Assembly: GCA_003478935.1 (NCBI GenBank)
Contig: QUFP01000033.1
Location: forward strand, 1 to 54,028
Reading direction: 5' to 3'
Length of the DNA stretch: 54,028 nucleotides
Source: Firmicutes bacterium AF25-13AC
GTDB lineage: Bacteria; Bacillota; Clostridia; Lachnospirales; Lachnospiraceae
The translations under genes were made by a program, and so were the position numbers. The notes beneath the pieces were generated by a model, which ran no database searches, was not told the origin of the DNA, and saw only the letters and a list, made by a program, of their open reading frames with translations. Shown here piece by piece: positions 42,421 through 51,649 of this stretch (its first letter is position 1; every line of letters starts with the position of its first letter).

Positions 42421-43968
42421 TTATCTGCAAAAACTGCTGCAGTCCCAGATCTGTGCACCGAGCGCCTCATAGAACTCACGCTCATGGCAGACCATAAGAA
42501 TACTTCCTTTGTATTCTTTAAGTGCTGTAAGCAAAGAATCCTTTGCGTCAACATCGAGGTGATTTGTCGGCTCATCGAGGATTAACACATTGCTCTGGCG
42601 GTTCATAAGCTTGCACAGACGTACCTTTGCCTGCTCACCACCAGAAAGGACACGCACCTGGCTCTCGATGTGTTTTGTAGTCAGGCCGCACTTTGCAAGT
42701 GCACTGCGCACTTCGTACTGATTCCATGACGGAAATTCCTGCCAAATTTCCTCGAGGCAGGTGCGACCAGTATCACCGCTTACTTCCTGTTCGAAATAGC
42801 CGATCTCAAGATAGTCACCCTGATTAACAGTTCCGCTGTATGGCTTTATAAGTCCTAGAAGACTCTTTAACAGAGTGGTCTTTCCGATACCGTTTGCACC
42901 TACCATGACTATGCGGTTTCCGCGCTCCATAACAAGGTCAAGTGGCTTTGTAAGCGGTCTGTCATATCCAATCTCAAGCTGCTCTGTAGTAAATAAGAAG
43001 CGGCCCGGTGCACGTCCATACAAAAAGCGAAACTCTGGCTTTGGCTTTTCGGCTGCTAATTCAATCACATCCATGCGGTCAAGCTTTTTCTGACGGGACA
43101 TTGCCATGTTTCTTGTTGCAACTCTTGCCTTATTTCTGGCAACGAAGTCCTTTAACTGAGCAATTTCCTGCTGCTGACGGTTGTATGCTGCCTCTATCTG
43201 TGCTTTCTGTACAGCATGAACCTCCTTGAAGTGGTCGTAATCTCCTACATAGCGGTCAAGCTTTTGGTTTTCCATGTTGTAGATTAAGTTTACAACACTA
43301 TTTAAGAACGGAATATCATGAGAAATTAGAACAAAAGCATTCTCATACTCCTGCAGATAACGGCGCAGCCATTCGATATGCTTTTCATCCAGATAGTTAG
43401 TCGGCTCGTCAAGAAGAAGGATATCTGGCTTTTCAAGAAGAAGCTTTGCAAGAAGGACTCTTGTTCTCTGACCTCCGGAAAGCTCGGTGACATCGCGTTC
43501 TAAGCCAAGTGCATCCAACTCAAATGCTCTTGCAACTTCCTCTACCTTTGCATCAATCATATAGAAATCGTGCATTGTCAGAAGATCCTGAATCGTACCC
43601 ATCTCTTCCATCATGACAATTAGATCTTCCTCAGAAGCATCTGCCATCTCTTCACAGATCTGATTCATACGCGCTTCCATGTCAAATAAAAAGCTGAATG
43701 CATTCTTAAGCACATCACGTATTGTCTGACCTGGTTCTAATACAGTGTGCTGATCAAGATAGCCAACACGCACATTTTTTGCCCACTCAATTTTTCCCTC
43801 ATCTGGCATCAATTTGTTTGTAATGATGCTCATGAATGTTGATTTTCCCTCTCCATTTGCACCAACAAGGCCAATATGCTCTCCTTTTAATAAACGAAAT
43901 GACACATCTGTAAAAATTGCTCTGTCTCCGAATCCGTGAGATAAGTGTTCTACATTTAAAATACTCAT
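42421..43968 (-). CDS. ABC-F family ATPase (ribosome-associated)
   Basis: A 515-residue protein with two ABC domains and no membrane part. Domain 1: Walker A GANGEGKS (near 37), signature LSGGQRTR (near 160), Walker B LLLDEPTNYLD. Domain 2: GANGIGKT (near 354), LSGGEQAK, LILDEPTNHLD. The interdomain linker (about 240-310) is the charged helical P-site tRNA interaction motif. It resembles housekeeping YkpA/YbiT-like proteins more than target-protection resistance types, which cannot be excluded. It is 31 bases after metH. Confidence 0.9.
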   Translation of the reverse strand: MSILNVEHLSHGFGDRAIFTDVSFRLLKGEHIGLVGANGEGKSTFMSIITNKLMPDEGKIEWAKNVRVGYLDQHTVLEPGQTIRDVLKNAFSFLFDMEARMNQICEEMADASEEDLIVMMEEMGTIQDLLTMHDFYMIDAKVEEVARAFELDALGLERDVTELSGGQRTRVLLAKLLLEKPDILLLDEPTNYLDEKHIEWLRRYLQEYENAFVLISHDIPFLNSVVNLIYNMENQKLDRYVGDYDHFKEVHAVQKAQIEAAYNRQQQEIAQLKDFVARNKARVATRNMAMSRQKKLDRMDVIELAAEKPKPEFRFLYGRAPGRFLFTTEQLEIGYDRPLTKPLDLVMERGNRIVMVGANGIGKTTLLKSLLGLIKPYSGTVNQGDYLEIGYFEQEVSGDTGRTCLEEIWQEFPSWNQYEVRSALAKCGLTTKHIESQVRVLSGGEQAKVRLCKLMNRQSNVLILDEPTNHLDVDAKDSLLTALKEYKGSILMVCHEREFYEALGAQIWDCSSFCR

Positions 43969-43999
43969 ATTATCTTTCTCTATATCCTTCTATATATTT

Positions 44000-46432
44000 T
44001 TATTTTGCGCCGCCACTATTTAGCAAACTCTCTGCGTAATATACTGTCTGCATCGCATCCTTGCCATAGTAATCTGCGCCGATCATATCTGCGTACTCCT
44101 TTGTCAGTACAGCACCGCCTACGACAATTTTGCACCATGGTGCTACTTTTCTTACCTGGCTAATAGTCTCTTCCATATTTACAACCGTGGTAGTCATAAG
44201 CGCACTTAAGCCAAGAAGCGGTGCATGTGTCTCTACTACCTTTTCTGCTACTGTCTCAGGCGGTACATCTTTTCCAAGATCGATCACATCATAGCCATAG
44301 TTTTCCAGAAGAACCTTAACAATATTCTTTCCGATATCGTGGATATCTCCCTTGACTGTTGCAATTACAACAGTGCCCTTCTTTTGCTGGTCGCTGCCCT
44401 TTGCCTCCATAAATTCCTTTACGGCAGCAAAACCAGCCTTTGCAGCCTCGGCACTCATCAAAAGCTGCGGCAAAAACATGGTTCCTTTCTCGAAGCCCTT
44501 TCCTACAATATCAAGTGCCGGTACAAGCTCTGTATTGATGATTTCAAGCGGCTCCTTTTCTTCAAGCATCTTCTTTGTCACCTTATAGGCTGGTTCCTTA
44601 AGACCTTTGATAATACATGTCTTTAAATCCATACCGCCAGATGTGCTTCCTGGGGCTTGCTTTTCAGATTTATCTGCGGCTTCGCCTGCCTTGACTGTAG
44701 TAGATACAACCTTCATAGCAGAATACTTTTCAACATATGACATACACTGCGCATCATAGCCGCCGAGTACGCGGAAGGTATCATATGCCTGCATCATAGC
44801 CTGTGAATTTGGATTTACTATTCCTGCTGAAAGACCTGCCTGCATCGCCATTGTAAAGAATGCTGATGTGATGATCTCACGCTGCGGCAGTCCAAAGGAA
44901 ATGTTTGACACGCCAAGCACAGTACGTCCGCCCTGTGCCTTTATGCGGCGCACAGTTTCAAGTGTAACATTTGCGGAATTACTGTCAGTACTCATAGTCA
45001 TCGTGAGCGCATCAATTACGATATCTTTTCTTGCAATACCATAGCTCTCACCAGTCTTATAAATCTTCTCTGCAATAGCCAGACGTCCCTCAACAGTATC
45101 AGGAATACCGTCCTCGTCGAGTGCTAATCCTACTACGACACCACCATATTTTTTTGCTAGTGGGAACACCTGCTTCATGATCTCCTGCTTTCCATTTACG
45201 GAGTTGATCATCGGTTTTCCGTTGTATATACGAAGTGCCTGCTCCATTGCCTCCATATTGGTGGTATCAATCTGAAGCGGTGCATCAAGAATACTTTGCA
45301 ATTGATAAACAGTTTCCTTCATCAATTCCGGCTCATTGATCTCCGGCAGTCCAACATTAACATCAAGAATCTGTGCACCTGCGTCTGACTGCTTTACACC
45401 CATCTCCAGAATATATTCCATGTTGCGGTCACGAAGTGCCTGCTTAAACTTTGATTTTCCGGTAGGATTTATACGCTCACCGATTAACATTGGCATCTTT
45501 CCAAGCTCAACTGCATGAGAATATGATGAAACAAGTGTCAGGTTCTTATCGGTAAGCGGCTTTGGCATAGCATCTTTGCAGGCTTCCACAAGTGCCTTAA
45601 TATGCGCCGGCGTTGTTCCGCAGCAGCCACCCATAAGCCATGCGCCTTCCTTGGCAAATATCTTCATATCCTCGGCAAACTCAGCCGGATCCACGTCAAA
45701 TACGGTCTTTCCATTTTCACTTCGTGGAAGACCGGCATTAGGATTTATAATTAATGGTATTGATGCGCTTTTTGCCAAGCGCTCAAAAATTGGCTTCATT
45801 TGCTTTGGTCCAAGGCCGCAGTTCATACCAAATGCGTCTGCACCAAGACCCTCTAGCAATGCTGTGACTGCCTCTGGTGTTGCTCCTGTCAGCATCTTGC
45901 CATTTTCACCAAAAATAACAGTTGCCATAACAGGAAGATCACTGTTTTCCTTTGCTGCAAGCATAGCTGCCTTTAATTCATATGTATCGCTCATCGTCTC
46001 GATAAGAATAAGATCAGCTCCTGCAGCTGCTCCTGCCTTTATAGTTCTTGCAAATATCGATACTGCATCTTCAAAATCAAGTGTGCCAAGTGGCTTTAAA
46101 AGCTTTCCTGTCGGACCCACATCAAGTGCAACGTAGCCATCCTTACCTGTTTCCTCGACTGCCTTTTTCGCATTCTGCACGCCTTTTGTTACAATTTCTT
46201 CAAGATTATCCGGAAACTTTAACTCATTCGCACCAAATGTGTTTGCCAAAATGATGTCTGCTCCAGCGTTTAGATAATCGCGGTGCAATTCTCTTATAAT
46301 ATCAGGATGCTTAAGATTCCAGTTTTCAGGCAGTTCACCAGCTTCAAGCCCGCGTTCCTGCAAAAGCGTACCCATACCGCCATCAAAAAAAACAATTCGC
46401 TTTCCCAGTTCATTTAATATATTTTTCTTCAT
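44000..46432 (-). CDS. metH: B12-dependent methionine synthase without activation domain
   Basis: About 810 residues, started at ATG 46432 (MKKNILNELGKRI) after AGGACAGGA. Domains: homocysteine-binding barrel (to about 290; zinc Cys in GMNCGLGP and GGCCGTT), folate/pterin barrel (about 315-575), and cobalamin cap plus B12 domain (about 600-810; GDIHDIGKNIV carries the cobalt-ligand His). The C-terminal SAM-dependent reactivation domain of E. coli MetH (1227 residues) is absent and is supplied by the separate gene upstream. The operon is metF, activation domain, metH. Confidence 0.93.
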   Translation of the reverse strand: MKKNILNELGKRIVFFDGGMGTLLQERGLEAGELPENWNLKHPDIIRELHRDYLNAGADIILANTFGANELKFPDNLEEIVTKGVQNAKKAVEETGKDGYVALDVGPTGKLLKPLGTLDFEDAVSIFARTIKAGAAAGADLILIETMSDTYELKAAMLAAKENSDLPVMATVIFGENGKMLTGATPEAVTALLEGLGADAFGMNCGLGPKQMKPIFERLAKSASIPLIINPNAGLPRSENGKTVFDVDPAEFAEDMKIFAKEGAWLMGGCCGTTPAHIKALVEACKDAMPKPLTDKNLTLVSSYSHAVELGKMPMLIGERINPTGKSKFKQALRDRNMEYILEMGVKQSDAGAQILDVNVGLPEINEPELMKETVYQLQSILDAPLQIDTTNMEAMEQALRIYNGKPMINSVNGKQEIMKQVFPLAKKYGGVVVGLALDEDGIPDTVEGRLAIAEKIYKTGESYGIARKDIVIDALTMTMSTDSNSANVTLETVRRIKAQGGRTVLGVSNISFGLPQREIITSAFFTMAMQAGLSAGIVNPNSQAMMQAYDTFRVLGGYDAQCMSYVEKYSAMKVVSTTVKAGEAADKSEKQAPGSTSGGMDLKTCIIKGLKEPAYKVTKKMLEEKEPLEIINTELVPALDIVGKGFEKGTMFLPQLLMSAEAAKAGFAAVKEFMEAKGSDQQKKGTVVIATVKGDIHDIGKNIVKVLLENYGYDVIDLGKDVPPETVAEKVVETHAPLLGLSALMTTTVVNMEETISQVRKVAPWCKIVVGGAVLTKEYADMIGADYYGKDAMQTVYYAESLLNSGGAK

Positions 46433-46495
46433 AAATTCCTGTCCTTTCAAAAGCACAAGGTTTTTCTAACTATCCCTGTTGTTTCTGTTTGCTGC

Positions 46496-47155
46496 TTATG
46501 CATCACGGCGAAAGCTGCAGTCTTTTTTGCTGCAGGCCTCGCATCCTTCTGTGACGCATCCTGTTCTGATATGGCTTAAGCCCATCAAAGCTGTAACAGA
46601 TTTTTCAGGCTGCATTACGCCGCCTTCCGAAAGAAATAGACCTATTGTTTTCTGTGCATTAAGTGCCTTCAAAAATGATGACTGTACATCCAAAGACAGA
46701 TCTCCGTAACCAGGACTATACCTTGGACGCACAAAAAGGCCGTCTTTCGCAGCCTCTTTTTCAATATTCTTTTGACACAAGTTGCAATAGCACTCTATGG
46801 CCTCTGCTGCCGTTGACTGAAGTACTGCTGCCTTTGTGATATTTAATCTCAGATAACGTTCCATCAAACGATCTATTTCGTGACCAAGCGTTGCCGCAAA
46901 GAAAATGACTTCGCTGCAATCTTTTAAGTTTCGTTCCAGACTATTGCTGACAAGCTCCACACCACCTGCCTGCATATGACCTGCAGACAGATGTGTAAGT
47001 GCAAAACGCCGATATATATGGCGCGGCTGAGCCGTCCGCGCAACATCTTCCATGCACTGATGAATTAACATCATAACCTGTTCGTCCGGCTGTATCTTTT
47101 TGTAGCCGAGATAGCGAATAATCTCGCGTTCTCTCATCTGATTTATATCAATCAT
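46496..47155 (-). CDS. methionine synthase activation-domain protein
   Basis: A 219-residue stand-alone version of the MetH reactivation domain, which uses SAM and an electron donor to rescue oxidised cobalamin. It contains RPRYSPGYGDLSLDVQ (near 150), the SAM-binding RxRxSPGY loop of this family, and a Cys-rich tail (CVTEGCEACSKKDCSFR) that could hold a metal or iron-sulfur cluster. Its start overlaps metF by four bases and it precedes metH by about 63 bases, so it is co-made with its target. Confidence 0.9.
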   Translation of the reverse strand: MIDINQMREREIIRYLGYKKIQPDEQVMMLIHQCMEDVARTAQPRHIYRRFALTHLSAGHMQAGGVELVSNSLERNLKDCSEVIFFAATLGHEIDRLMERYLRLNITKAAVLQSTAAEAIECYCNLCQKNIEKEAAKDGLFVRPRYSPGYGDLSLDVQSSFLKALNAQKTIGLFLSEGGVMQPEKSVTALMGLSHIRTGCVTEGCEACSKKDCSFRRDA

Positions 47156-48018
47156 TTTAAAATCTCCGAAAGATTCTTCTGAATAGCCTCTGCAATCTGC
47201 GGCTTATTCATAGAATATACGTGAATGTGGTTGATTCCGTTTGCAATCAGATCAATGATCTGATCAGTTGCATAGGCTATACCTGCCTGCTCCATTGCCT
47301 TAGGGTTAGAACCAAAACGATCAACCAGATTTAAAAAGCGCTGCGGCATACTGCATCCAGAAAGATCACGTGCAGTCTCCACCTGCTTTGCTCGTGTGAT
47401 TGGCATGATACCTGGAATCACAGGAACACTTATGCCCTGTTCTCTGACACGATACAAGAAGTTAAAGAAAATATTGTTGTCAAAAAACATCTGCGTTGTC
47501 AAAAACTCACATCCGGCATCAACCTTTTTCTTAAGGTTTATAATGTCCTCACTTTTATTTGCTGCCTCCACATGTCCCTCTGGATAGCAGGCTCCTCCTA
47601 CACAGAAATCGCCATAGGCTTTGATTTCAGATACAAGTTCTGACGCATAATGAAAATCAACAAATGGATCCCCCTCAAAATCTCTCGGACGATCACCGCG
47701 CAGAGCCAGCACATTTTCAATTCCTGCTGCCTTCATCTCATCTAATGTGTTATGAATATTTTCCTTTGTTGCGCCTACACATGTTAAATGGGCAATCGTC
47801 GTTACGCCAGTTGTATCCTGAATCCCTTTTGCAATTGCAACAGTATTCTTTCTTGTGTTTCCGCCTGCTCCATATGTAACGCTCATGTAGCTTGGCTTTA
47901 ATGCAGCAACGTCAATCGTTGCCTGACGAACTGACTCAAACTGTGCATCTGTCTTTGGCGGAAATACCTCAAAAGACAGTGTGATTTTTCCATTTGACAA
48001 TATTTCATTTACTTTCAT
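47152..48018 (-). CDS. metF: 5,10-methylenetetrahydrofolate reductase
   Basis: A 288-residue FAD enzyme making methyl-tetrahydrofolate for MetH. The family start SFEVFPPKTD is at 15-24 with the catalytic Glu, and the barrel contains ALRGDRP (near 105) and TQMFFDN (near 183). It is first in the methionine operon. The leader of about 200 bases has a long imperfect hairpin but no SAM riboswitch that I can recognise. Confidence 0.95.
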   Translation of the reverse strand: MKVNEILSNGKITLSFEVFPPKTDAQFESVRQATIDVAALKPSYMSVTYGAGGNTRKNTVAIAKGIQDTTGVTTIAHLTCVGATKENIHNTLDEMKAAGIENVLALRGDRPRDFEGDPFVDFHYASELVSEIKAYGDFCVGGACYPEGHVEAANKSEDIINLKKKVDAGCEFLTTQMFFDNNIFFNFLYRVREQGISVPVIPGIMPITRAKQVETARDLSGCSMPQRFLNLVDRFGSNPKAMEQAGIAYATDQIIDLIANGINHIHVYSMNKPQIAEAIQKNLSEILK

Positions 48019-48040
48019 TATTTCTTAATTCCTCTTTCCT

Positions 48041-48121
48041 CTATATGGTGTGTTCTGTCGCATCGCTGTTATACTGCAGATGTCTGTTTCCTAATGATGC
48101 TCTGTTCACTCCCCACTACAG
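48041..48121 (-). promoter_or_regulatory. imperfect hairpin in the metF leader
   Basis: CTATATGG (48041-48048) partly pairs with CCACTACAG (48113-48121), and GCATC (48060-48064) with GATGC (48096-48100). The stem lies on the metF transcript, ending shortly before its ribosome binding site. It does not match the S-box consensus. A TATACT -10 for metF may lie upstream near 48153. Confidence 0.4.
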
Positions 48122-48225
48122 CTTGTTTGTCGAGCTCATTTAACGTAAGTATAGCATGGATTTTACTCCATGAAAAGAAGATTTTCTCAATGGTTTGATA
48201 TTGATATAAACTATACCAAAAGTAC

Positions 48226-48254
48226 TTGCTGTTCTCTTTATTTTCCACTATGAT
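48226..48254 (+). promoter_or_regulatory. promoter of trpF
   Basis: TTGCTG (48226-48231), a 17-base spacer and TATGAT (48249-48254). The start near 48261 gives a 26-base leader with AAAGGA 13 bases before the ATG. Confidence 0.65.
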
Positions 48255-48286
48255 AAACAAAAAAAGAAAGGATCTGCATTATAACA

Positions 48287-48979
48287 ATGAAAAAACAGGC
48301 TACTAAAATCAAGATTTGCGGACTTACAAAAGAAAAAGAGGCTGATTATCTCAATCAAATTCATGCGGATTTTGCAGGCATGGTCGTTTTTTTTCCTAAA
48401 AGCAAAAGAAATATCTCACTTGATCAGGCAAAAAAAATAAAGTCAGCACTTCTGCCTGAAATAAAAACAGTCGCCGTGACAGTCTCTCCAACACTTGCAC
48501 AAATAAGCCAGATTGCAGAGGCTGGCTTTGACCTTATTCAAATTCATGATGATCCTGCCGATCTTGATATAAAAACTGCTAAGTCCATCTGCGAATATAC
48601 AAGTAAGTTTTCTCTTCCTATATTAAAAGCATTTAATGTCTCTGATATTGACAGCTATAACTACTGGCAGTCATGTCCGTCTGTCGCTGGCTTTGTATTT
48701 GATGCAGCTAAACCTGGAAGCGGCAAAACTTTTGACTGGACTTTGCTTAAGGATCTTCCGCGATCAAAAAAACTTTTCATGCTGGCCGGCGGGCTGGCAC
48801 CTGAAAATGTTTCAAATGCGATCTTTTTTTTGCATCCTGATGGTGTGGACGTATCATCTGGTGTGGAATTTTTAGAAAAAGACCGCCCCGGCAAAGATCC
48901 TTATCGCATACAGGCCTTTGCCGAAGCGGTACAATTTGCAGATAAATTTACCTCAAAAACACTTATCGATTTGAAGTAA
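48287..48979 (+). CDS. trpF: phosphoribosylanthranilate isomerase
   Basis: A 230-residue barrel enzyme of tryptophan synthesis (third step). The N-terminal KICGLTKEKEA has the catalytic Cys, and a second catalytic Asp lies near VFDAAKPGSGKTFDW (about 145). LAGGLAPENV and VDVSSGVE at the C-terminus bind phosphate. No other trp gene is near, so it is an orphan with its own promoter. Its 3' end overlaps the convergent SulP gene by 17 bases. Confidence 0.92.
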   Translation: MKKQATKIKICGLTKEKEADYLNQIHADFAGMVVFFPKSKRNISLDQAKKIKSALLPEIKTVAVTVSPTLAQISQIAEAGFDLIQIHDDPADLDIKTAKSICEYTSKFSLPILKAFNVSDIDSYNYWQSCPSVAGFVFDAAKPGSGKTFDWTLLKDLPRSKKLFMLAGGLAPENVSNAIFFLHPDGVDVSSGVEFLEKDRPGKDPYRIQAFAEAVQFADKFTSKTLIDLK

Positions 48980-50630
48980 TCTTTTCTGCCTTTTCAATTG
49001 CTATATCAATATTCGGGCTAAAATTTTCTTTTCCAATTAATGTGTCAAAGCCCGCCTTTCTAATAACACGCATTGGCTGATCGTTTACATGTGAAAGAAT
49101 GAGCGTTATCTTCTTTTTCTGGCATTTCTCATAAAGAGACGTTAATGAGTTCATTGCTGTACTGTCAAGTGCCGGAACACCTCTCATTCTAAGAATCAGA
49201 CATTTTGTCTTTTCTGTTACTGAAATTAGACCAATCTGATCTGCTGCACCAAAAAACAATGGACCTGTAATCTCACATACACTGATTGATGATGGAATAT
49301 TGCGCATACGCGCACGCTCTGCATCGCGAACCTCATCAGAAATCTCATCTATATGACTCCAGTTACGCACACCAGTCTCATCACTCATGCGCTTCATAAA
49401 CAAAAGACAAGCTAGTACCATGCCGACTTCAATCGCAACAACAAGATCAAATACAACTGTCAGCATAAAGGTAATGACAAGCACTGCAATATCACTTTTT
49501 GGCGCTGTCTTTACAAGACGCACAAATGGACGCCACTGACACATGTTGTAAGCAACAATAAATAAAATTGCAGCAATCGTCGGCATAGGAATCCAGCCAG
49601 CATATGGCATCAGCACAAGAAGCACTAAAAATAATACAACAGCGTGTACCATTCCAGCTACAGGTGTGCGGCCTCCATTTTTAATGTTTGCTGCAGTACG
49701 TGCAATCGCACCTGTTGCCGGGATTCCTCCAAACAGCGCAGATGCAACATTTCCTGCTCCCTGTGCAGCAAGCTCCATGTTAGAACGGTGATTTCCATTA
49801 ATCATGCCGTCTGCCACCACACATGAAAGAAGTGACTCGATTGCTGCCAAAATTGCAATTGTGAATGCATTTGGAAGTGCCTTCTGAATCACCTCAAGAC
49901 TAAGCTTTGGCAAATGGAATGATGGAAGGCTGCTGCTTATTGTATACAGATCGCCAATTGTATTTACCTGAATCGGCATCAGCTTCACCATTAAAATACC
50001 AACAGCAACAGCTGCTAATGACGGTGGAATCTTCGCAAGCATCTTTACCTTTGGCATAAAAATAAGAATTGCCAGACATACTGCTCCCACAAAAACAGCA
50101 TGCCAGTTTAGTGTGCCTATTCCCGCCAAAAATCCTTCCAGCTTTTCCATTGTCTCAATTGTAGGCATTCCTGCCGGAATTGTAACACCACAAAAATCCT
50201 TAAGCTGTCCAATCGCAATTGTCACAGCAATACCTGCCGTAAAACCAGTCGTAATAGTATAAGGAATAAACTTAATCAGTGAACCAAGGCGGCAAAATCC
50301 CATTAAAATTAAAATGATTCCTGCCAGGATGGTTGCCACAGCTAAGCCATCCATTCCCTGATCTGCTACGATTCCTGCAACAATAGTTGCAAACGCAGCT
50401 GTCGGTCCTGCAATTTGTACCTGACTTCCTCCCAAAAAAGAAATCACAAATCCAGCTATAACTGCCGTATAAATTCCGCGCTCTGGGCCTACGCCAGATG
50501 CAAGCGCTAACGCAATTGACAGCGGCAGCGCAATGATTGCCACAATGATTCCGGCAATCAGATCCTTGATGAACTGTTCCTTCGAATATTTCTTCAGACA
50601 GGTAAACAGCATCGGTTTCAGATCTTCCAT
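48963..50630 (-). CDS. SulP-family anion transporter with STAS domain
   Basis: About 555 residues, started at ATG 50630 (MEDLKPMLFTCLKKY), with GAGGGGG nine bases upstream. About 12-14 membrane helices cover 25-420, including GIYTAVIAGFVISFLGGS and QIAGPTAAF (near 90-105), the SulP signature. The cytoplasmic STAS domain (about 435-550) has LILRMRGVPALDSTAMNSL, with the usual D-S-T. Substrates of the family are sulfate, bicarbonate or dicarboxylates; nothing here decides. Its leader has a stem GTGCGCT/AGCGCAC. Confidence 0.92.
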   Translation of the reverse strand: MEDLKPMLFTCLKKYSKEQFIKDLIAGIIVAIIALPLSIALALASGVGPERGIYTAVIAGFVISFLGGSQVQIAGPTAAFATIVAGIVADQGMDGLAVATILAGIILILMGFCRLGSLIKFIPYTITTGFTAGIAVTIAIGQLKDFCGVTIPAGMPTIETMEKLEGFLAGIGTLNWHAVFVGAVCLAILIFMPKVKMLAKIPPSLAAVAVGILMVKLMPIQVNTIGDLYTISSSLPSFHLPKLSLEVIQKALPNAFTIAILAAIESLLSCVVADGMINGNHRSNMELAAQGAGNVASALFGGIPATGAIARTAANIKNGGRTPVAGMVHAVVLFLVLLVLMPYAGWIPMPTIAAILFIVAYNMCQWRPFVRLVKTAPKSDIAVLVITFMLTVVFDLVVAIEVGMVLACLLFMKRMSDETGVRNWSHIDEISDEVRDAERARMRNIPSSISVCEITGPLFFGAADQIGLISVTEKTKCLILRMRGVPALDSTAMNSLTSLYEKCQKKKITLILSHVNDQPMRVIRKAGFDTLIGKENFSPNIDIAIEKAEKITSNR

Positions 50631-50688
50631 GAAACTATCCCCCTCATTTTGTGCGCTTTTTCTCGCTTTTACAGCGCACACGGTGGCT

Positions 50689-50764
50689 ATTGTATCATGT
50701 ATGATTATGAACTGTCTACCCGTTTTTACTCACAATTACGCGATTATTCGCTATGTACGCGATT
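50689..50764 (-). promoter_or_regulatory. SulP promoter with ACGCGATT repeats
   Basis: Leftward promoter: TAGACA (50713-50718), an 18-base spacer and TACAAT (50689-50694) with TGA before it. Upstream, ACGCGATT occurs at 50738-50745 and 50757-50764, 19 bases apart. These may be sites for an activator, perhaps the regulator encoded just upstream, which is inference. Confidence 0.5.
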
Positions 50765-50778
50765 TTGTACAAAAATCC

Positions 50779-51453
50779 TTACTGTACTGCCATACATGTT
50801 CCAATTAGTCTGCAGCTGTCCATTCTTCTAAACTTAAGCGCAGTCCCTCTTCCATTGATGGCACTTAATGCATATCCCTTTTCTGAAATATGAAATTGAC
50901 GAAAATACAGACGGTGATTATATAAAAACAATGCATTTTCTCCCTCAGTTGGAAATTTATCTGATAGCAATAAAACATCATTTTTACAATATCTCGGTGA
51001 AAAATGATCGTTTGGAAGACGCACCGCCATATATACGTTTTCACAGGCTGTCTTTACATGTTCTACGTCAAAGCTTGAAAAAGCTGCTCCATCTGATGTT
51101 TCCACTGCCGGAATCAGACATGGAATCTCACGTTCCTCGTTTGCATCTACTCCTGCCTGCCACTGCGCTTCAATTTCTGCGATTGCGCGTATAAATTTCT
51201 TTCCATGCTCTCCACTTTCACGATACGCAAATAAAAGCTGTTCTTCCTCCTCTCGCGGACTTTCCCCCATCAGACTTTCCATCGATACATCTAATGTACG
51301 GCTAAGTGCTAAAAGTGTGTCTACTCTTGGATTTCTCGCTCTCCTGTAAATGATATTACGAATCGTTTCGATTGGGACATTCGACAGCATAGACAGTTTC
51401 TCTAGTGTCAATCCCTTTTTGTCCATCATTGCCTTTAGCTGTTTGTCAATCAT
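50779..51453 (-). CDS. XRE-type regulator with inactive S24-like domain
   Basis: A 224-residue regulator. The N-terminal helix-turn-helix is KGLTLEKLSMLSNVPIETIR (12-31) and on. The C-terminal half (about 130-220) resembles the LexA/CI peptidase fold, but the Ser of the usual SM.P motif is His (DHFSPRY) and the Lys position reads Arg (LYFRQF), so self-cleavage is unlikely. GGGAGG precedes the ATG. It is divergent from a second regulator of the same build (51610-52389), suggesting a pair. It may act on the SulP promoter next to it. Confidence 0.78.
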   Translation of the reverse strand: MIDKQLKAMMDKKGLTLEKLSMLSNVPIETIRNIIYRRARNPRVDTLLALSRTLDVSMESLMGESPREEEEQLLFAYRESGEHGKKFIRAIAEIEAQWQAGVDANEEREIPCLIPAVETSDGAAFSSFDVEHVKTACENVYMAVRLPNDHFSPRYCKNDVLLLSDKFPTEGENALFLYNHRLYFRQFHISEKGYALSAINGRGTALKFRRMDSCRLIGTCMAVQ

Positions 51454-51545
51454 TTTACAATTCCTCCCATTTCGCTCTTGTTATTTTTTCCCATTTGAAG
51501 TATTCTATTACCAGAAGACTAAAAAATACAACGTCTTGGAATGAA

Positions 51546-51649
51546 ACTATCGTATCACATGTAATTTGTAGTATGGTAGCTAAGATTACACTTTTAGTCA
51601 TTTCTACACATGTACAAAGTACCGAAAACTATACGAAAGAGACTATACA
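51546..51649 (+). promoter_or_regulatory. ACTATAC/ACTATCG repeats between divergent regulators
   Basis: ACTATCG (51546-51552), ACTATACG (51628-51635) and ACTATACA (51642-51649) lie upstream of the rightward regulator; the last two are 14 bases apart. They may be autoregulatory sites. The promoter cannot be fixed; TATACA at 51644-51649 could be a -10 if the gene starts at 51655. Confidence 0.3.

Noticed and set aside
48019..48170. SAM riboswitch before metF
   Set aside because: The S-box core and its GA-rich internal loops are not present on the minus strand; only an unrelated imperfect stem is seen.
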